This document shows, one piece after another, positions 23,483-32,175 of a stretch of DNA of 48,144 bases; position 1 is the stretch's first letter, and each line of letters begins with the position of its first letter. Source of the DNA: Comamonadaceae bacterium (GTDB taxonomy: Bacteria; Pseudomonadota; Gammaproteobacteria; Burkholderiales; Burkholderiaceae_C); assembly GCA_947485165.1 (NCBI GenBank), contig CANKRG010000012.1, forward strand, positions 1 through 48,144. Direction: 5' to 3'. The position numbers were made by a program, and so were the translations under genes. The notes under the pieces are model-generated. The model saw only the letters and a list, made by a program, of their open reading frames with translations. It was not told the origin of the DNA and did no database searches.

Positions 23483-23641
23483 ATGCTTCATTGCCGTACA
23501 GTCTTACATAGCAGTTTGCTTGTAACTTTACTGGGATTGGGTGCTTGCAGCATGAAGCCGACGATGCACAGCACAAGCACCAGCACCTTCGCAAGCTGCT
23601 CAACCCAAGCCCAACGCCGAAAAAGGCAAGGGCCAAGCTAG
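23483..23641 (+). CDS. Small lipoprotein, probably frameshifted
   Basis: A 52-residue open frame with a good ribosome site (TAGGAGA, five bases before ATG). The signal HSSLLVTLLGLGACS has a lipobox-like LGAC. After about residue 26 the frame reads a poor Ser/Thr mixture and stops at TAG 23639. The +1 frame across the same bases reads AQAPAPSQAAQPKPNAEKGK, then GQARDNAMTEEGLSRLN, and ends at TGA 23682. That looks much more like a real protein tail. So a one-base insertion (or two-base loss) near 23560 has probably broken a lipoprotein of about 65 residues. Its family is not recognised. It converges with the PBP gene and touches its stop. Confidence 0.45.
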   Translation: MLHCRTVLHSSLLVTLLGLGACSMKPTMHSTSTSTFASCSTQAQRRKRQGPS

Positions 23642-26600
23642 AGACAATGCGATGACAGAAGAAGGTTTGAGCCGCCTGAATTGACCAAGGGCATAAGCGT
23701 CGGCGCCAGCACTTTCAGCAATTGCACTGGCAAACTGCTGGTGAAGTCGTAACCCGCGGCCTGTGCACCAGGTACGTAGGCGATGATGGTGCCAAAGAAA
23801 CGCTCGTCGATGTTGAACACAAAGGTCGCCGAGCGGTTCACCACCCGTGAATTGATCAAGCGGCCACCCGCGCCATAGCTGTCAAAGCGCTGGTCGCCGG
23901 TGCCGGTTTTGCCGCCGACAGGTGCAAAGCTGCCATCCGGCCGCACAAAAGCCTGCTTCACGCGTCTGGCGGTGCCATCTTCTACCACCAGGCGGATCAC
24001 ACTGCGCACGGCGTGCGCCACTTCGGGTGCGAGCACCCGTTCAGCCTTGCTGGACTTGTATTCAAGCTGCGTTTCGTACGGCGTGTTTACAGCGAAATGC
24101 AGCGATTGGATGCGCGTATTCGGCTTGCGCAGGCCGTCGTTGACAAGGATGCCCATCAATTCCGCCAGTGCGGCAGGCCGGTCAGCCGATGCGCCGAGCG
24201 CGGTCGCATAAGACGGCACCAACGAATCGAAGGGGTAGCCCATGTGCGCCCATTGACGGTGGATTTCCAGAAAACCTTCCCCCTCAAGCAGACCCAAAAT
24301 CCGCTTATCCTGCGCCTGCTTGCGGTGGGTGGAAAACAGCCAGGCATAGACCGCTTGGCGCTCGGCGCTGCTCGCCTGCATCACCTGCGTCTGGCTCGCA
24401 CCAGGGTGGTCGCGCAGATAGCCGACCAGCCACAACTCCAGCGGATGCACGCTCGCCACATAGCCGCGATCAGCCAGCGACATCTGTGCTGGCGCGTATT
24501 GCTCGTAGAGTTTGGCCAGCTTGGGTTCGGCCAGGTCAATGCCGTCTGGCAGGCTGTCCTTTACAAACGCATTGAACTGATCCAGCGACGCCTTTGGTGC
24601 GATGCTGCGGAAGATGGCCGCCAGCCGAGATGCGGTCGGGCGCCGGCTCTCTAAAAGTAACTCCTCGGCTTCTGGCGCAGTTTTGCCCTGGTATTTGACG
24701 AAAAAACGGCGCATAAAGACCTGACCTTCAATGTCCGCAAAGCGCGCCAGGTAGGCGGCGCGGCGCGGATCGTCGGCGTCTTGCAGCAGCTTGGCCGATG
24801 AGCCCGGTGTCAGAAACATATAGTGGTGCACGACATCGCGCATCAACCGGATAAACACCAAATTGACCGAATTACGCAGCCCATCACGCACCGACATGAC
24901 TTTGCCATCGTCCTCGCGCTTGAAATTATCAAAATGGTGCAGCCCACCGCCGGTCATAAACCCCTCCCCCGTGCTGGCGGAATAACGCCGCTCCAGCGCT
25001 GCATCCAGCATCTTGGTCAGGCTTTTGTCTTTTGCAACCCGAAAATAATCGACGGCCCAGCGCGTCAGCACGTCTTTCGGGTCAATCGCCAGTGCGCGCA
25101 ATTGGGCGTTGTCCATGGGGGACAGGCGCTGGTGCAACTTGTCCATGATGTCGAGATAGGTCACCAGTGTGCGCAGCTTGGCGGTGGAGCCGAGATCGAG
25201 CTTGGTGCCTTCGTTGATATTGAGCGGTTGGTCAAAATTATCGGTTTGCACCCGCAGGTAATTAGCCTCGCTGCCGCGCTCGTACAGCGTGAAGCTGTAC
25301 ACCACCTTGGCCGGATCGCCGCGCTCCAGCAACTGCTTTGCGGACAACCCCGCCGCCTTGGCATTGGCGGGTGTGCGCAGGTCACGCAGCAAACTTGTGA
25401 CGGCCAATTGCACGGGTGCATCCAGCGTGCTGGCCACGCTGAGATCGAGACGATCCAGATCGTACAAGCCCAGCAAGCGGTGGTTGCCAAGCAAACTGGC
25501 CAGCTGGGTCCGCACCGTATTGGCCGCTTTTTGCGTGACGAAAGACACCGCCGCAGCGGGCACCGGCTTGGCGCGCCGGTTCAGCTTGACTTTGAGCCCC
25601 GCATCACGCAGCTCAGGCGTGATGACCCCTGCACTGCCGAGCAGGCGCAGATGGCTGTCGGTGAGCTGCTCCAGTTCGGCTTGGTCGGTGTCGAAATAAT
25701 GCGAAGGCCGGCGCTGTGAAATCAGCAGGCTGAGCGACTGCTTGTACAGTTGCGCCAGCTCGTTGATATCGCCCTGCTGCGTGGTGGCGCTTTTCAGAAT
25801 GCGATTAACGTCCTTGAAATCACGCCCATACCAAACCCACAGGCCATCGCCCAGGCCATGCACCTCACCAAAGCCCGCCTTGGCGGACAGCGGCATTGTG
25901 TTCAGGTAGGTCAGTACTATCTGCCGCCGCACCGCGCTGGTGTCCTCGCCCTGCTGGTAGGCGCGCAGGGCGGCCGAGACCATTTGCTGCAGCTTTTCAT
26001 GCACCGAGGAGGTACGCCCGTCCGATGAATGCTGGTATTTTTCGATCTGCGTCGCCAGCGTACTACCGCCGGGCGATCGGCTATCGCCCGTCAGACTGCC
26101 TTTGGCCTTGAGCAGCACCGCATGGGCCAAGCGGTCCCACTCTACCGCCGGGTTGCGCTTGGGGTGCTCAGTGTCGAGCAGTTCGCGGTTTTCGATGAAC
26201 AGCAGGCTCTGCACCAAAATGGGTGATATATCCTCAAAGCGCTCAAAAATCCGTTCCGGATAGCGCTCTTGAAACAGGCTGTCATTGCGACAATCCAGGA
26301 TGCGCAGGCCGCTCTGGACTTTTTCAGGATAGGGGGCAGAGTAACCTTCGTTGACGATCTCCGCCATGCCCTCAGAAATTCGAGCTTGTCGCGTGATCTC
26401 AAAATCCCGCGATGTAAGCTTCTCGACAAACTTCGGTATCTTTGAATAACCGAGCCTATCGTCATACGGCGCACTGGGCGGGAAACTGATCGCCGAACTG
26501 GCTCCCGCACCAACCGTAAAATTGGCTTTACTGGACAGTTTAGAGAAATATTGCGCCTGAAAGGCTGAAGTCTGTATTTCCTGCACCACCAGCAAGCCAC

Positions 26601-26688
26601 CGACGACGAGCAGCAACAGCACCACGTAGCCCCAGAGGTATTTGATTCTGAAAAAAAATGAAAACCACCGGCCTCGTGTCATCATCAT
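23638..26688 (-). CDS. Bifunctional penicillin-binding protein (transglycosylase/transpeptidase), divergent
   Basis: A protein of about 1016 residues anchored by one N-terminal segment (FFFRIKYLWGYVVLLLLVVGGLLVVQ). The glycosyltransferase 51 domain has FIENRELLDTEHPKRN in place of the usual EDRRFFxHxG motif, then SPGGSTLATQIEKY. The transpeptidase domain has the three expected motifs: STAK (SxxK), SVN (SxN) and GGKTGTGD (KTG). It should therefore polymerise and cross-link peptidoglycan in the periplasm, although the first GT51 motif is unusual. The family of large PBPs with these changes is known in Burkholderiales (recalled). I chose the first of three consecutive ATG codons (26688); upstream codons read as non-protein-like. 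G+C content is markedly higher than in the lon-clp region. Confidence 0.85.
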   Translation of the reverse strand: MMMTRGRWFSFFFRIKYLWGYVVLLLLVVGGLLVVQEIQTSAFQAQYFSKLSSKANFTVGAGASSAISFPPSAPYDDRLGYSKIPKFVEKLTSRDFEITRQARISEGMAEIVNEGYSAPYPEKVQSGLRILDCRNDSLFQERYPERIFERFEDISPILVQSLLFIENRELLDTEHPKRNPAVEWDRLAHAVLLKAKGSLTGDSRSPGGSTLATQIEKYQHSSDGRTSSVHEKLQQMVSAALRAYQQGEDTSAVRRQIVLTYLNTMPLSAKAGFGEVHGLGDGLWVWYGRDFKDVNRILKSATTQQGDINELAQLYKQSLSLLISQRRPSHYFDTDQAELEQLTDSHLRLLGSAGVITPELRDAGLKVKLNRRAKPVPAAAVSFVTQKAANTVRTQLASLLGNHRLLGLYDLDRLDLSVASTLDAPVQLAVTSLLRDLRTPANAKAAGLSAKQLLERGDPAKVVYSFTLYERGSEANYLRVQTDNFDQPLNINEGTKLDLGSTAKLRTLVTYLDIMDKLHQRLSPMDNAQLRALAIDPKDVLTRWAVDYFRVAKDKSLTKMLDAALERRYSASTGEGFMTGGGLHHFDNFKREDDGKVMSVRDGLRNSVNLVFIRLMRDVVHHYMFLTPGSSAKLLQDADDPRRAAYLARFADIEGQVFMRRFFVKYQGKTAPEAEELLLESRRPTASRLAAIFRSIAPKASLDQFNAFVKDSLPDGIDLAEPKLAKLYEQYAPAQMSLADRGYVASVHPLELWLVGYLRDHPGASQTQVMQASSAERQAVYAWLFSTHRKQAQDKRILGLLEGEGFLEIHRQWAHMGYPFDSLVPSYATALGASADRPAALAELMGILVNDGLRKPNTRIQSLHFAVNTPYETQLEYKSSKAERVLAPEVAHAVRSVIRLVVEDGTARRVKQAFVRPDGSFAPVGGKTGTGDQRFDSYGAGGRLINSRVVNRSATFVFNIDERFFGTIIAYVPGAQAAGYDFTSSLPVQLLKVLAPTLMPLVNSGGSNLLLSSHCL

Positions 26689-26916
26689 TCTGAATCTCGT
26701 TGGTTGGTTGTTAGTGAATTCTAGGCGGTATTTCAGACCAATTGCGGACCACCATGTAGGACAACGGCTTTTGTTGTTTACACACGATTTATACTCAGCA
26801 GACATGCAAACGATCTCATCTCCGCCCAACCGCCCCAAACACCCCGCCCAAGGTGACACCGTACCCTATGAGCTTACACATTCAATTGCGGCGCATCCAG
26901 TGGGCTTAGCCGCAGC

Positions 26917-27390
26917 ATGACCCGTGAATTACGCAACGCCATGAGCCACTTTGCCACCGGCGTCACCATTGTGACCACCCGTTTTGAAGGTCACGACTGG
27001 GGCATGACCTGCAACTCGTTCAGCACCGTGTCGTTAGATCCAGCCTTGGTGCTGTGGAGCATCCGCAAAGAATCCCTCAGCCAGCCCGCTTTTACCCAAA
27101 GCGGCGGCTACACCGTCAGCGTTTTGGCCAGCGCCCAGCAGCACTTGGCCATGCAATTCACCCAAGGCACCCAAGCCGAGCGCTTTCACAACGTCCCCGT
27201 AGAACACCACCCAGCCAGCTTGCGCCCCCGCATCTCGGGTTCCGTGGCGTGGTTTGACTGCCAGCTGGAACAAGTCGTCACCGCTGGCGACCACGACATT
27301 TTGATAGGCCGTGTGCTAGATTTTGGTAGTCACGACGGTGAAAGCTTGGTCTACAGCCAGCGGCATTTCGGGACGTTCAAGCCGTTTTGA
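26917..27390 (+). CDS. Flavin reductase family protein
   Basis: A 157-residue FMN-binding split-barrel protein. It opens with TRELRNAMSHFATGVTIVTTRFEGHDWGMTCNSFSTVSLDPALVLWSI, the typical flavin-reductase start, and has HFGTFKPF at the end. Such proteins supply reduced FMN to two-component monooxygenases or act as flavin-dependent reductases; no partner oxygenase is adjacent. The ATG at 26917 overlaps in ATGA with the end of a short upstream frame (26803-26920), which might only be chance. It lies between the divergent PBP gene and the convergent rimO gene. Confidence 0.85.
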   Translation: MTRELRNAMSHFATGVTIVTTRFEGHDWGMTCNSFSTVSLDPALVLWSIRKESLSQPAFTQSGGYTVSVLASAQQHLAMQFTQGTQAERFHNVPVEHHPASLRPRISGSVAWFDCQLEQVVTAGDHDILIGRVLDFGSHDGESLVYSQRHFGTFKPF

Positions 27391-27448
27391 AGTGCGAAAT
27401 CGTCTCAAACAGCGTCTTAAACAGCGATTTTCAGGGCATAAATAAGCT

Positions 27449-27494
27449 CTAGCCAGCGTATTTATTGTCTGATGTGCTATTAAAAATATAGCAA
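27449..27494 (+). repeat. Dispersed element copy B
   Basis: CTAGCCAGCGTATTT, ATTGTCT, GATGT, GCTAT, TAAAAAT, ATAGC. It is a full-length copy in the gap between the flavin reductase and rimO, which converge. Confidence 0.8.
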
Positions 27495-27559
27495 ATCTAA
27501 AGATTAAAATCCCCCTCAATCCCGCTTTTCCAAAGTGGGAAGCAACAGCCAAATCAATG

Positions 27560-28990
27560 TCAGATAGGCAAAGCCACCAAATCATGCCCCTGCGTACCCA
27601 CAATGCGGGCTTTGGTGAACTCGCCTACTTTCAGGGTTTTGCTGATTTTCTCGGGCGGCAGGAGTTTGACCACACCGTCGATCTCGGGGGCGTCGGCATA
27701 GGTGCGGCCTATGCCGCCTTTTTTGCCCAAGCCAGGCGCTGAATCGACTAAGACTTGCATGGTTGCGCCTACGCGGGTCTGCAGTTTGGCGGCGGATACG
27801 GCTTCGGCCACTTCCATGAAGCGGGCGCGGCGCTCTTCGCGCAGCTCAATTGGCAACATGCCGGGGATGTCGTTGGCGGTCGCGCCTTCGACCGGGCTGT
27901 AGGCAAAGCAGCCGGCGCGGTCGATTTTGGCTTCTTTCATGAAGTCCAGCAAATGTGCGAATTCGGCCTCTGTTTCACCGGGAAAGCCGGCGATGAAGGT
28001 GCTGCGGATGACGATTTCAGGGCAAACCTCGCGCCAGCGCAAGATGCGTTCCATGTTTTTCTCGCCACTGGCGGGGCGTTTCATGCGTTTAAGTACGTCG
28101 GGATGGCTGTGTTGCAGCGGCACGTCTAGGTACGGCAGCACTTTACCAGTCGCCATCAGCGGGATGATTTCGTCCACGCTCGGGTACGGGTAAACGTAGT
28201 GCAGGCGAACCCATGCACCGTATTCTTCAGCGATAGCGCCTAAAGTTTTCACCAGCTCCAGCATGCGGGTCTTGACGGGTTTGCCATCCCAAAAACCCAT
28301 GCGGTATTTGACATCGACGCCGTAGGCCGAGGTGTCTTGGCTGATGACCAGCAGCTCTTTCACACCGCCTTTAAACAGCGCATGCGCCTCGCTCAACACA
28401 TCGCCAATCGGGCGCGAGACCAGATCGCCGCGCATGGAAGGGATGATGCAAAACGTGCAGCGGTGGTTGCAGCCTTCTGAGATTTTGAGGTAGGCGTAAT
28501 GCCGTGGCGTGAGCTTGATACCGGCCACGCCGAAGGAATTGGGCACCAAATCGACAAACGGGTCGTGCGGCTTGGGCAGGTGGGTGTGGACGGCGTCCAT
28601 GACCTCTTGCGTGGCGTGCGGGCCGGTGACGGCGAGCACGCTGGGGTGCATTTGGCGGATCAAATTGCCTTCGGTGCCGGCGACATCGCCCTCTTTTTTG
28701 GCACCCAGGCAACCGGTGACGATGACACGGCCATTGGCGGCCAAAGCTTCACCAATCGTGTCTAGGCTTTCTTTGACGGCATCGTCGATGAAGCCGCAGG
28801 TGTTGACGATGACCAAGTCCGCGCCTTCAAAGGTTTTGGAGGTTTGGTAGCCTTCGGCGCTCAGCTGGGTGAGGATCAGCTCAGAATCAGTCAGCGCCTT
28901 GGGGCAACCTAGGCTGACAAAGCCGACCTTCGGGGAGGTATTTGGGATGGAATTGGGGGATTTGATAGGGGAAGAAATTACTGCGCTCAT
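27560..28990 (-). CDS. rimO: Ribosomal protein uS12 methylthiotransferase RimO
   Basis: A 476-residue radical-SAM enzyme that methylthiolates an Asp of ribosomal protein S12. The N-terminal UPF0004 domain has [31 protein letters not shown] and VIVTGCLG, whose three cysteines hold one Fe-S cluster. The radical SAM core has [25 protein letters not shown], with the CxxxCxxC of the second cluster. The C-terminal TRAM domain ends in [23 protein letters not shown]. The sequence distinguishes it from MiaB by the GCPKAL start and IPSMRG. The first 15 or so residues are an unstructured Ser/Pro/Asn tail. Confidence 0.95.
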   Translation of the reverse strand: MSAVISSPIKSPNSIPNTSPKVGFVSLGCPKALTDSELILTQLSAEGYQTSKTFEGADLVIVNTCGFIDDAVKESLDTIGEALAANGRVIVTGCLGAKKEGDVAGTEGNLIRQMHPSVLAVTGPHATQEVMDAVHTHLPKPHDPFVDLVPNSFGVAGIKLTPRHYAYLKISEGCNHRCTFCIIPSMRGDLVSRPIGDVLSEAHALFKGGVKELLVISQDTSAYGVDVKYRMGFWDGKPVKTRMLELVKTLGAIAEEYGAWVRLHYVYPYPSVDEIIPLMATGKVLPYLDVPLQHSHPDVLKRMKRPASGEKNMERILRWREVCPEIVIRSTFIAGFPGETEAEFAHLLDFMKEAKIDRAGCFAYSPVEGATANDIPGMLPIELREERRARFMEVAEAVSAAKLQTRVGATMQVLVDSAPGLGKKGGIGRTYADAPEIDGVVKLLPPEKISKTLKVGEFTKARIVGTQGHDLVALPI

Positions 28991-29038
28991 CCCCCTATTG
29001 TCGCAGTTTTCGGATTTTTACCTCGGCTTCGACAGGTT

Positions 29039-29587
29039 TTACTTAGCTTTCAGACCAAAAGCGTTGAGCATCGTCTCGGTTTGCTTTTGCATTTGCTCCA
29101 TCGCCGTGCCCATCATGCCTTGCATCAGCGGGTTTTGTGGGCTCATGTAGGTGGTCCACGCTTCTGGGCTGAGGCCCTTGGCCTGCTCTTTCATTTTGGA
29201 CTGCATGTCGGTGAAAGATTGCACGTTTTTCTCTAAATACGAGCCCATTAAGCCCTGCATGGAGTTACCGTAAAAGCGGATGATATTCGCCAAAATCGCC
29301 TCAGTAAACATGGGTGCGCCGCCCGTCTCTTCTTCCAAAATAATCTGCAGCAAGATGCTACGCGTCAAATCGTCATTGGTTTTGGCATCCACCACCATGA
29401 AAGGCTCGCTTTTCATGACCAAGCGCTTCACTTCAGCCAAGGTGATGTAGCTGGAAGTGTCGGTGTCATACAACCGGCGGTTCGGGTATTTTTTGATCAC
29501 GCGCAGGCTTTTTGTAGGCGCTTTTTCTACTGGCTTTTCAGACTTGACTGACTTTGCAGAGGGGAATGCTGTTTTTTTGGTAGTCAT
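29039..29587 (-). CDS. phaR: Polyhydroxyalkanoate synthesis repressor PhaR
   Basis: A 182-residue regulator of PHA storage. The N-terminal DNA-binding domain is RVIKKYPNRRLYDTDTSSYITLAEVKRLVMKSEPFMVVDAKTNDDLTRSILLQIILEEE. A central PHB-accumulation regulatory segment follows (FTEAILANIIRFYGNSMQGLMGSYLEKNVQSF). PhaR represses phasin genes and itself until PHA granules titrate it away. The upstream region contains ATTGC-AGC-GCAAT, a plausible autoregulatory site. It converges towards rimO with 48 bases between the genes. It implies that the organism makes PHA. Confidence 0.93.
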   Translation of the reverse strand: MTTKKTAFPSAKSVKSEKPVEKAPTKSLRVIKKYPNRRLYDTDTSSYITLAEVKRLVMKSEPFMVVDAKTNDDLTRSILLQIILEEETGGAPMFTEAILANIIRFYGNSMQGLMGSYLEKNVQSFTDMQSKMKEQAKGLSPEAWTTYMSPQNPLMQGMMGTAMEQMQKQTETMLNAFGLKAK

Positions 29588-29631
29588 AGAGGGTCTGTGG
29601 CTTGCGTTAGTCTCGGAATATTTTTCGCTTT

Positions 29632-29644
29632 ATTGCAGCGCAAT
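29632..29644 (-). promoter_or_regulatory. Palindrome upstream of phaR
   Basis: ATTGC-AGC-GCAAT lies 45-57 bases upstream of the phaR start. Known PhaR targets are TGC/GCA-rich inverted repeats, so this could be an autoregulation site. Confidence 0.4.
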
Positions 29645-29828
29645 ACATTGTAAGTATGCTTAAGATACACGAAACTAAGGATTACCCTGAATAACCGTAT
29701 TTATGCCCCTCAAAAACTCGAAAAAGCTATAAACCGTTGATTTACAATTTACTTTTACTTTTTTTACTTTCTCACTTGATCATTTTTTCTTTTTTTCTTT
29801 TTAAATTACCTTCTCTTGGAGTATTTTC

Positions 29829-30974
29829 ATGAAAGTTAGCAAACTTTGGCTGATGTTGTTTTTTTCGTTGCTCGTGGTGGCCTGCGGCAAACAGTCCGAG
29901 CCGACCCCTGCAGCTCAATCCACAGCGGCGCCTGTGTCTAGTGCCGAAGAAAAAGTGCTCAATGTCTACAACTGGCCTGACTATGTTGCCAAAGACATGC
30001 TGGCCAACTTTGAGAAAGAAACGGGTATCAAGGTCAATTACCAGACCTTTGAAAACAACGAGGCTTTGCAAGCCAAGCTGGTCGCTGGGAATTCAGGCTA
30101 TGACATCGTTGTGCCTGGTGCTGTTTTTGCCAAGAGCCAAATTGAAGCGGGATTGCTGCAAAAGCTGGATAAAGCCAAGATTCCTAATGTCAAAAATCTT
30201 GACAACGACATCATGGGCAAGCTCTCCAAAGTCGATCCTGGTAACAGCCATTTAGTCCCATGGGCTTGGAGCTTTACCACCGTTGGCATCAACACCAAGC
30301 GCGTCGCCAAAGCATTGGGCTCAATGCCAATGCCAGAAAACGCTTGGGATTTGGTATTTGACGCCAAATACACCAGCAAGCTGAAGTCTTGCGGCATTGC
30401 TTATTTGGATTCACCCACAGAAATCATGCCTCCCGCCCTGCACTATGTTGGCAAAGATGCGTATTCAAACGCGGTTGCAGATCACAAATTAGCTGCCGAT
30501 ATGCTGGCTAAAGTTCGTCCTGATATTCGTATTTTCACCAGCGCCATGATCGACGACTTTGCGAGCGGTAAAGCTTGCGTTGCGTTGGGCTGGGCGGGTG
30601 ACTTCAACATTGCCAAAGCCCGCGCTATTGAGAACAAGAACGGCGAAGAGTTGCAAGTGCTGCTGCCAAAAACGGGCGGCTTGATTTTCTTTGACAACTT
30701 GGCGATTACCAAAGATGCCAAGCACCCGAACAATGCCCATGCTTTCATCGACTACTTCCTGCGTCCTGACGTGTCTGCAGCGCTCACAAATGAGTTGGGC
30801 TACCCGACAGCCAACAAAGCCAGCTTGGAGAAAGTCACGCCAGAAACGGCTAAGAACACAGCTATTTTTCCACCCGCCGCCGACATGGCCAAAATGGTGT
30901 CGCCATCTGCTTTTGACAATGCTGGACGCGAATCGCTTTCAGCGGTTTACACCTCGTTCAAAAAAGGCAAGTAA
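29829..30974 (+). CDS. potF: Polyamine ABC transporter substrate-binding lipoprotein (PotF-like)
   Basis: A 381-residue binding protein of the PotD/PotF family. The signal SKLWLMLFFSLLVVACGK carries a lipobox, so it is a lipoprotein rather than a free periplasmic protein. A Pro/Ala/Ser linker follows. The mature part opens with LNVYNWPDYVAKDMLANFEKETGIKVNYQTFENNEAL, the family hallmark, and includes LVPWAWSFTTVGINTKRV and CVALGWAGDFNIAKARA. The aromatic and acidic residues expected to hold putrescine or spermidine are in these segments. GGAG lies seven bases before the ATG. A terminator hairpin separates it from the ATPase gene, which should raise binding-protein levels over the permease. Confidence 0.92.
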   Translation: MKVSKLWLMLFFSLLVVACGKQSEPTPAAQSTAAPVSSAEEKVLNVYNWPDYVAKDMLANFEKETGIKVNYQTFENNEALQAKLVAGNSGYDIVVPGAVFAKSQIEAGLLQKLDKAKIPNVKNLDNDIMGKLSKVDPGNSHLVPWAWSFTTVGINTKRVAKALGSMPMPENAWDLVFDAKYTSKLKSCGIAYLDSPTEIMPPALHYVGKDAYSNAVADHKLAADMLAKVRPDIRIFTSAMIDDFASGKACVALGWAGDFNIAKARAIENKNGEELQVLLPKTGGLIFFDNLAITKDAKHPNNAHAFIDYFLRPDVSAALTNELGYPTANKASLEKVTPETAKNTAIFPPAADMAKMVSPSAFDNAGRESLSAVYTSFKKGK

Positions 30975-31006
30975 ATCTTATTTTTGAGGCAAAATCCCTG
31001 AATTGG

Positions 31007-31040
31007 AGCTGTGCGCATGCCTCGTGTGCACAGCTTTTTT
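31007..31040 (+). terminator. Intrinsic terminator between potF and potG
   Basis: AGCTGTGCGCA pairs with TGTGCACAGCT (one wobble) around a seven-base loop, followed by six T residues. Read-through would be needed for the downstream genes unless they have their own promoter. Confidence 0.85.
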
Positions 31041-31068
31041 ACTTTGAATACGGAATACGGTTAACTTC

Positions 31069-32175
31069 ATGACGACTTCCTCTGCCGCTGACCCTACAGC
31101 TTTCCTTCGTATGGAGGGTTTGACCAAGCGTTTTGGCGCCGTCACTGCTGTCGACAATGTGACGCTGGATGTTCCAAGGGGTGAAATTTTCGCCTTGCTT
31201 GGCAGCTCAGGTTGCGGCAAATCCACCCTGCTGAGGATGCTCGCTGGCTTTGAAACACCCAGCGCTGGCGCGATCTATTTGGATGGTCGTGATATCGCGT
31301 CCTTTCCCCCATATGAACGCCCGATCAACATGATGTTTCAGTCGTACGCACTGTTTCCGCATTTGACCGTTTCAGACAACATCGCCTTTGGCCTGCGCCG
31401 CATGGGCATGCCCAAGAACGAAGTCGCTCAGCGCGTCGGCGAGATGCTTGATTTGGTGCAGTTGAACAGCTTTGCAGAGCGCAAGCCGCACCAGCTCTCA
31501 GGCGGGCAGCAGCAGCGCGTAGCGCTCGCACGTAGCTTGGCTCGAAAGCCACAACTGCTGTTACTAGACGAGCCCTTGGGCGCACTTGATAAAAAATTGC
31601 GCGAACAAACACAATTTGAATTGGTCAATATCATAGAAACCATCGGCGTCACTTGTGTGATGGTCACGCATGATCAAGACGAAGCTATGACTATGGCGAA
31701 TCGGATTGCCATCATGAGCAAGGGGCAGATTCTGCAACTAGGTAATCCGCGAGATGTGTATGAAACACCCAATTGCCGATTTGTGGCAGATTTCATTGGT
31801 GATGTTAATCTGCTAGAAGGCGAGCTCACACTGGATGAAGCGGGTCGGTGTGAAATCACCACAGAACATGCAGTTGTGCATGTCAGCCACGGCATCACGG
31901 GCACACTGGGTATGAAATTGGCCGTGGCTATCCGCCCTGAAAAAATGCATATTTCCTTGCAAGCGCCCGAGCAGCGCCACAACCTACTGTGCGGCAAGGT
32001 TCATGAAATTGCTTACTCTGGCAGCTACAGCACTTTTGAAGTCTTGATCGCAGAGCGTACAAAAATCAAAGTGACGCAAGCCAACCTGTCCCGCCACGAC
32101 CCTGGGCATATCTCATGGGGCGACACGGTTTATTGCTGGTGGGATGAGTCTGCGCCCGTGGCCTTAACGTCGTGA
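31069..32175 (+). CDS. potG: Polyamine ABC transporter ATP-binding protein (PotG-like)
   Basis: A 368-residue ABC ATPase. Walker A is [15 protein letters not shown], the Q-loop is [22 protein letters not shown], the signature is [16 protein letters not shown], Walker B is [12 protein letters not shown], and the switch His is in [11 protein letters not shown]. The C-terminal part is the TOBE_2 domain that sets transport control ([13 protein letters not shown] onward). It energises import of polyamines from the cytosolic side. The stop overlaps the permease start in GTGA. The ribosome site is not obvious. Confidence 0.93.
   Translation: MTTSSAADPTAFLRMEGLTKRFGAVTAVDNVTLDVPRGEIFALLGSSGCGKSTLLRMLAGFETPSAGAIYLDGRDIASFPPYERPINMMFQSYALFPHLTVSDNIAFGLRRMGMPKNEVAQRVGEMLDLVQLNSFAERKPHQLSGGQQQRVALARSLARKPQLLLLDEPLGALDKKLREQTQFELVNIIETIGVTCVMVTHDQDEAMTMANRIAIMSKGQILQLGNPRDVYETPNCRFVADFIGDVNLLEGELTLDEAGRCEITTEHAVVHVSHGITGTLGMKLAVAIRPEKMHISLQAPEQRHNLLCGKVHEIAYSGSYSTFEVLIAERTKIKVTQANLSRHDPGHISWGDTVYCWWDESAPVALTS

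Noticed and set aside
26803-26920. A 38-residue frame (MQTISSPPNRPKHPAQGD onward) that overlaps the flavin reductase start in ATGA
   Set aside because: The overlap is attractive, but there is no ribosome site and the sequence looks like chance reading of leader DNA. Not annotated as a gene.
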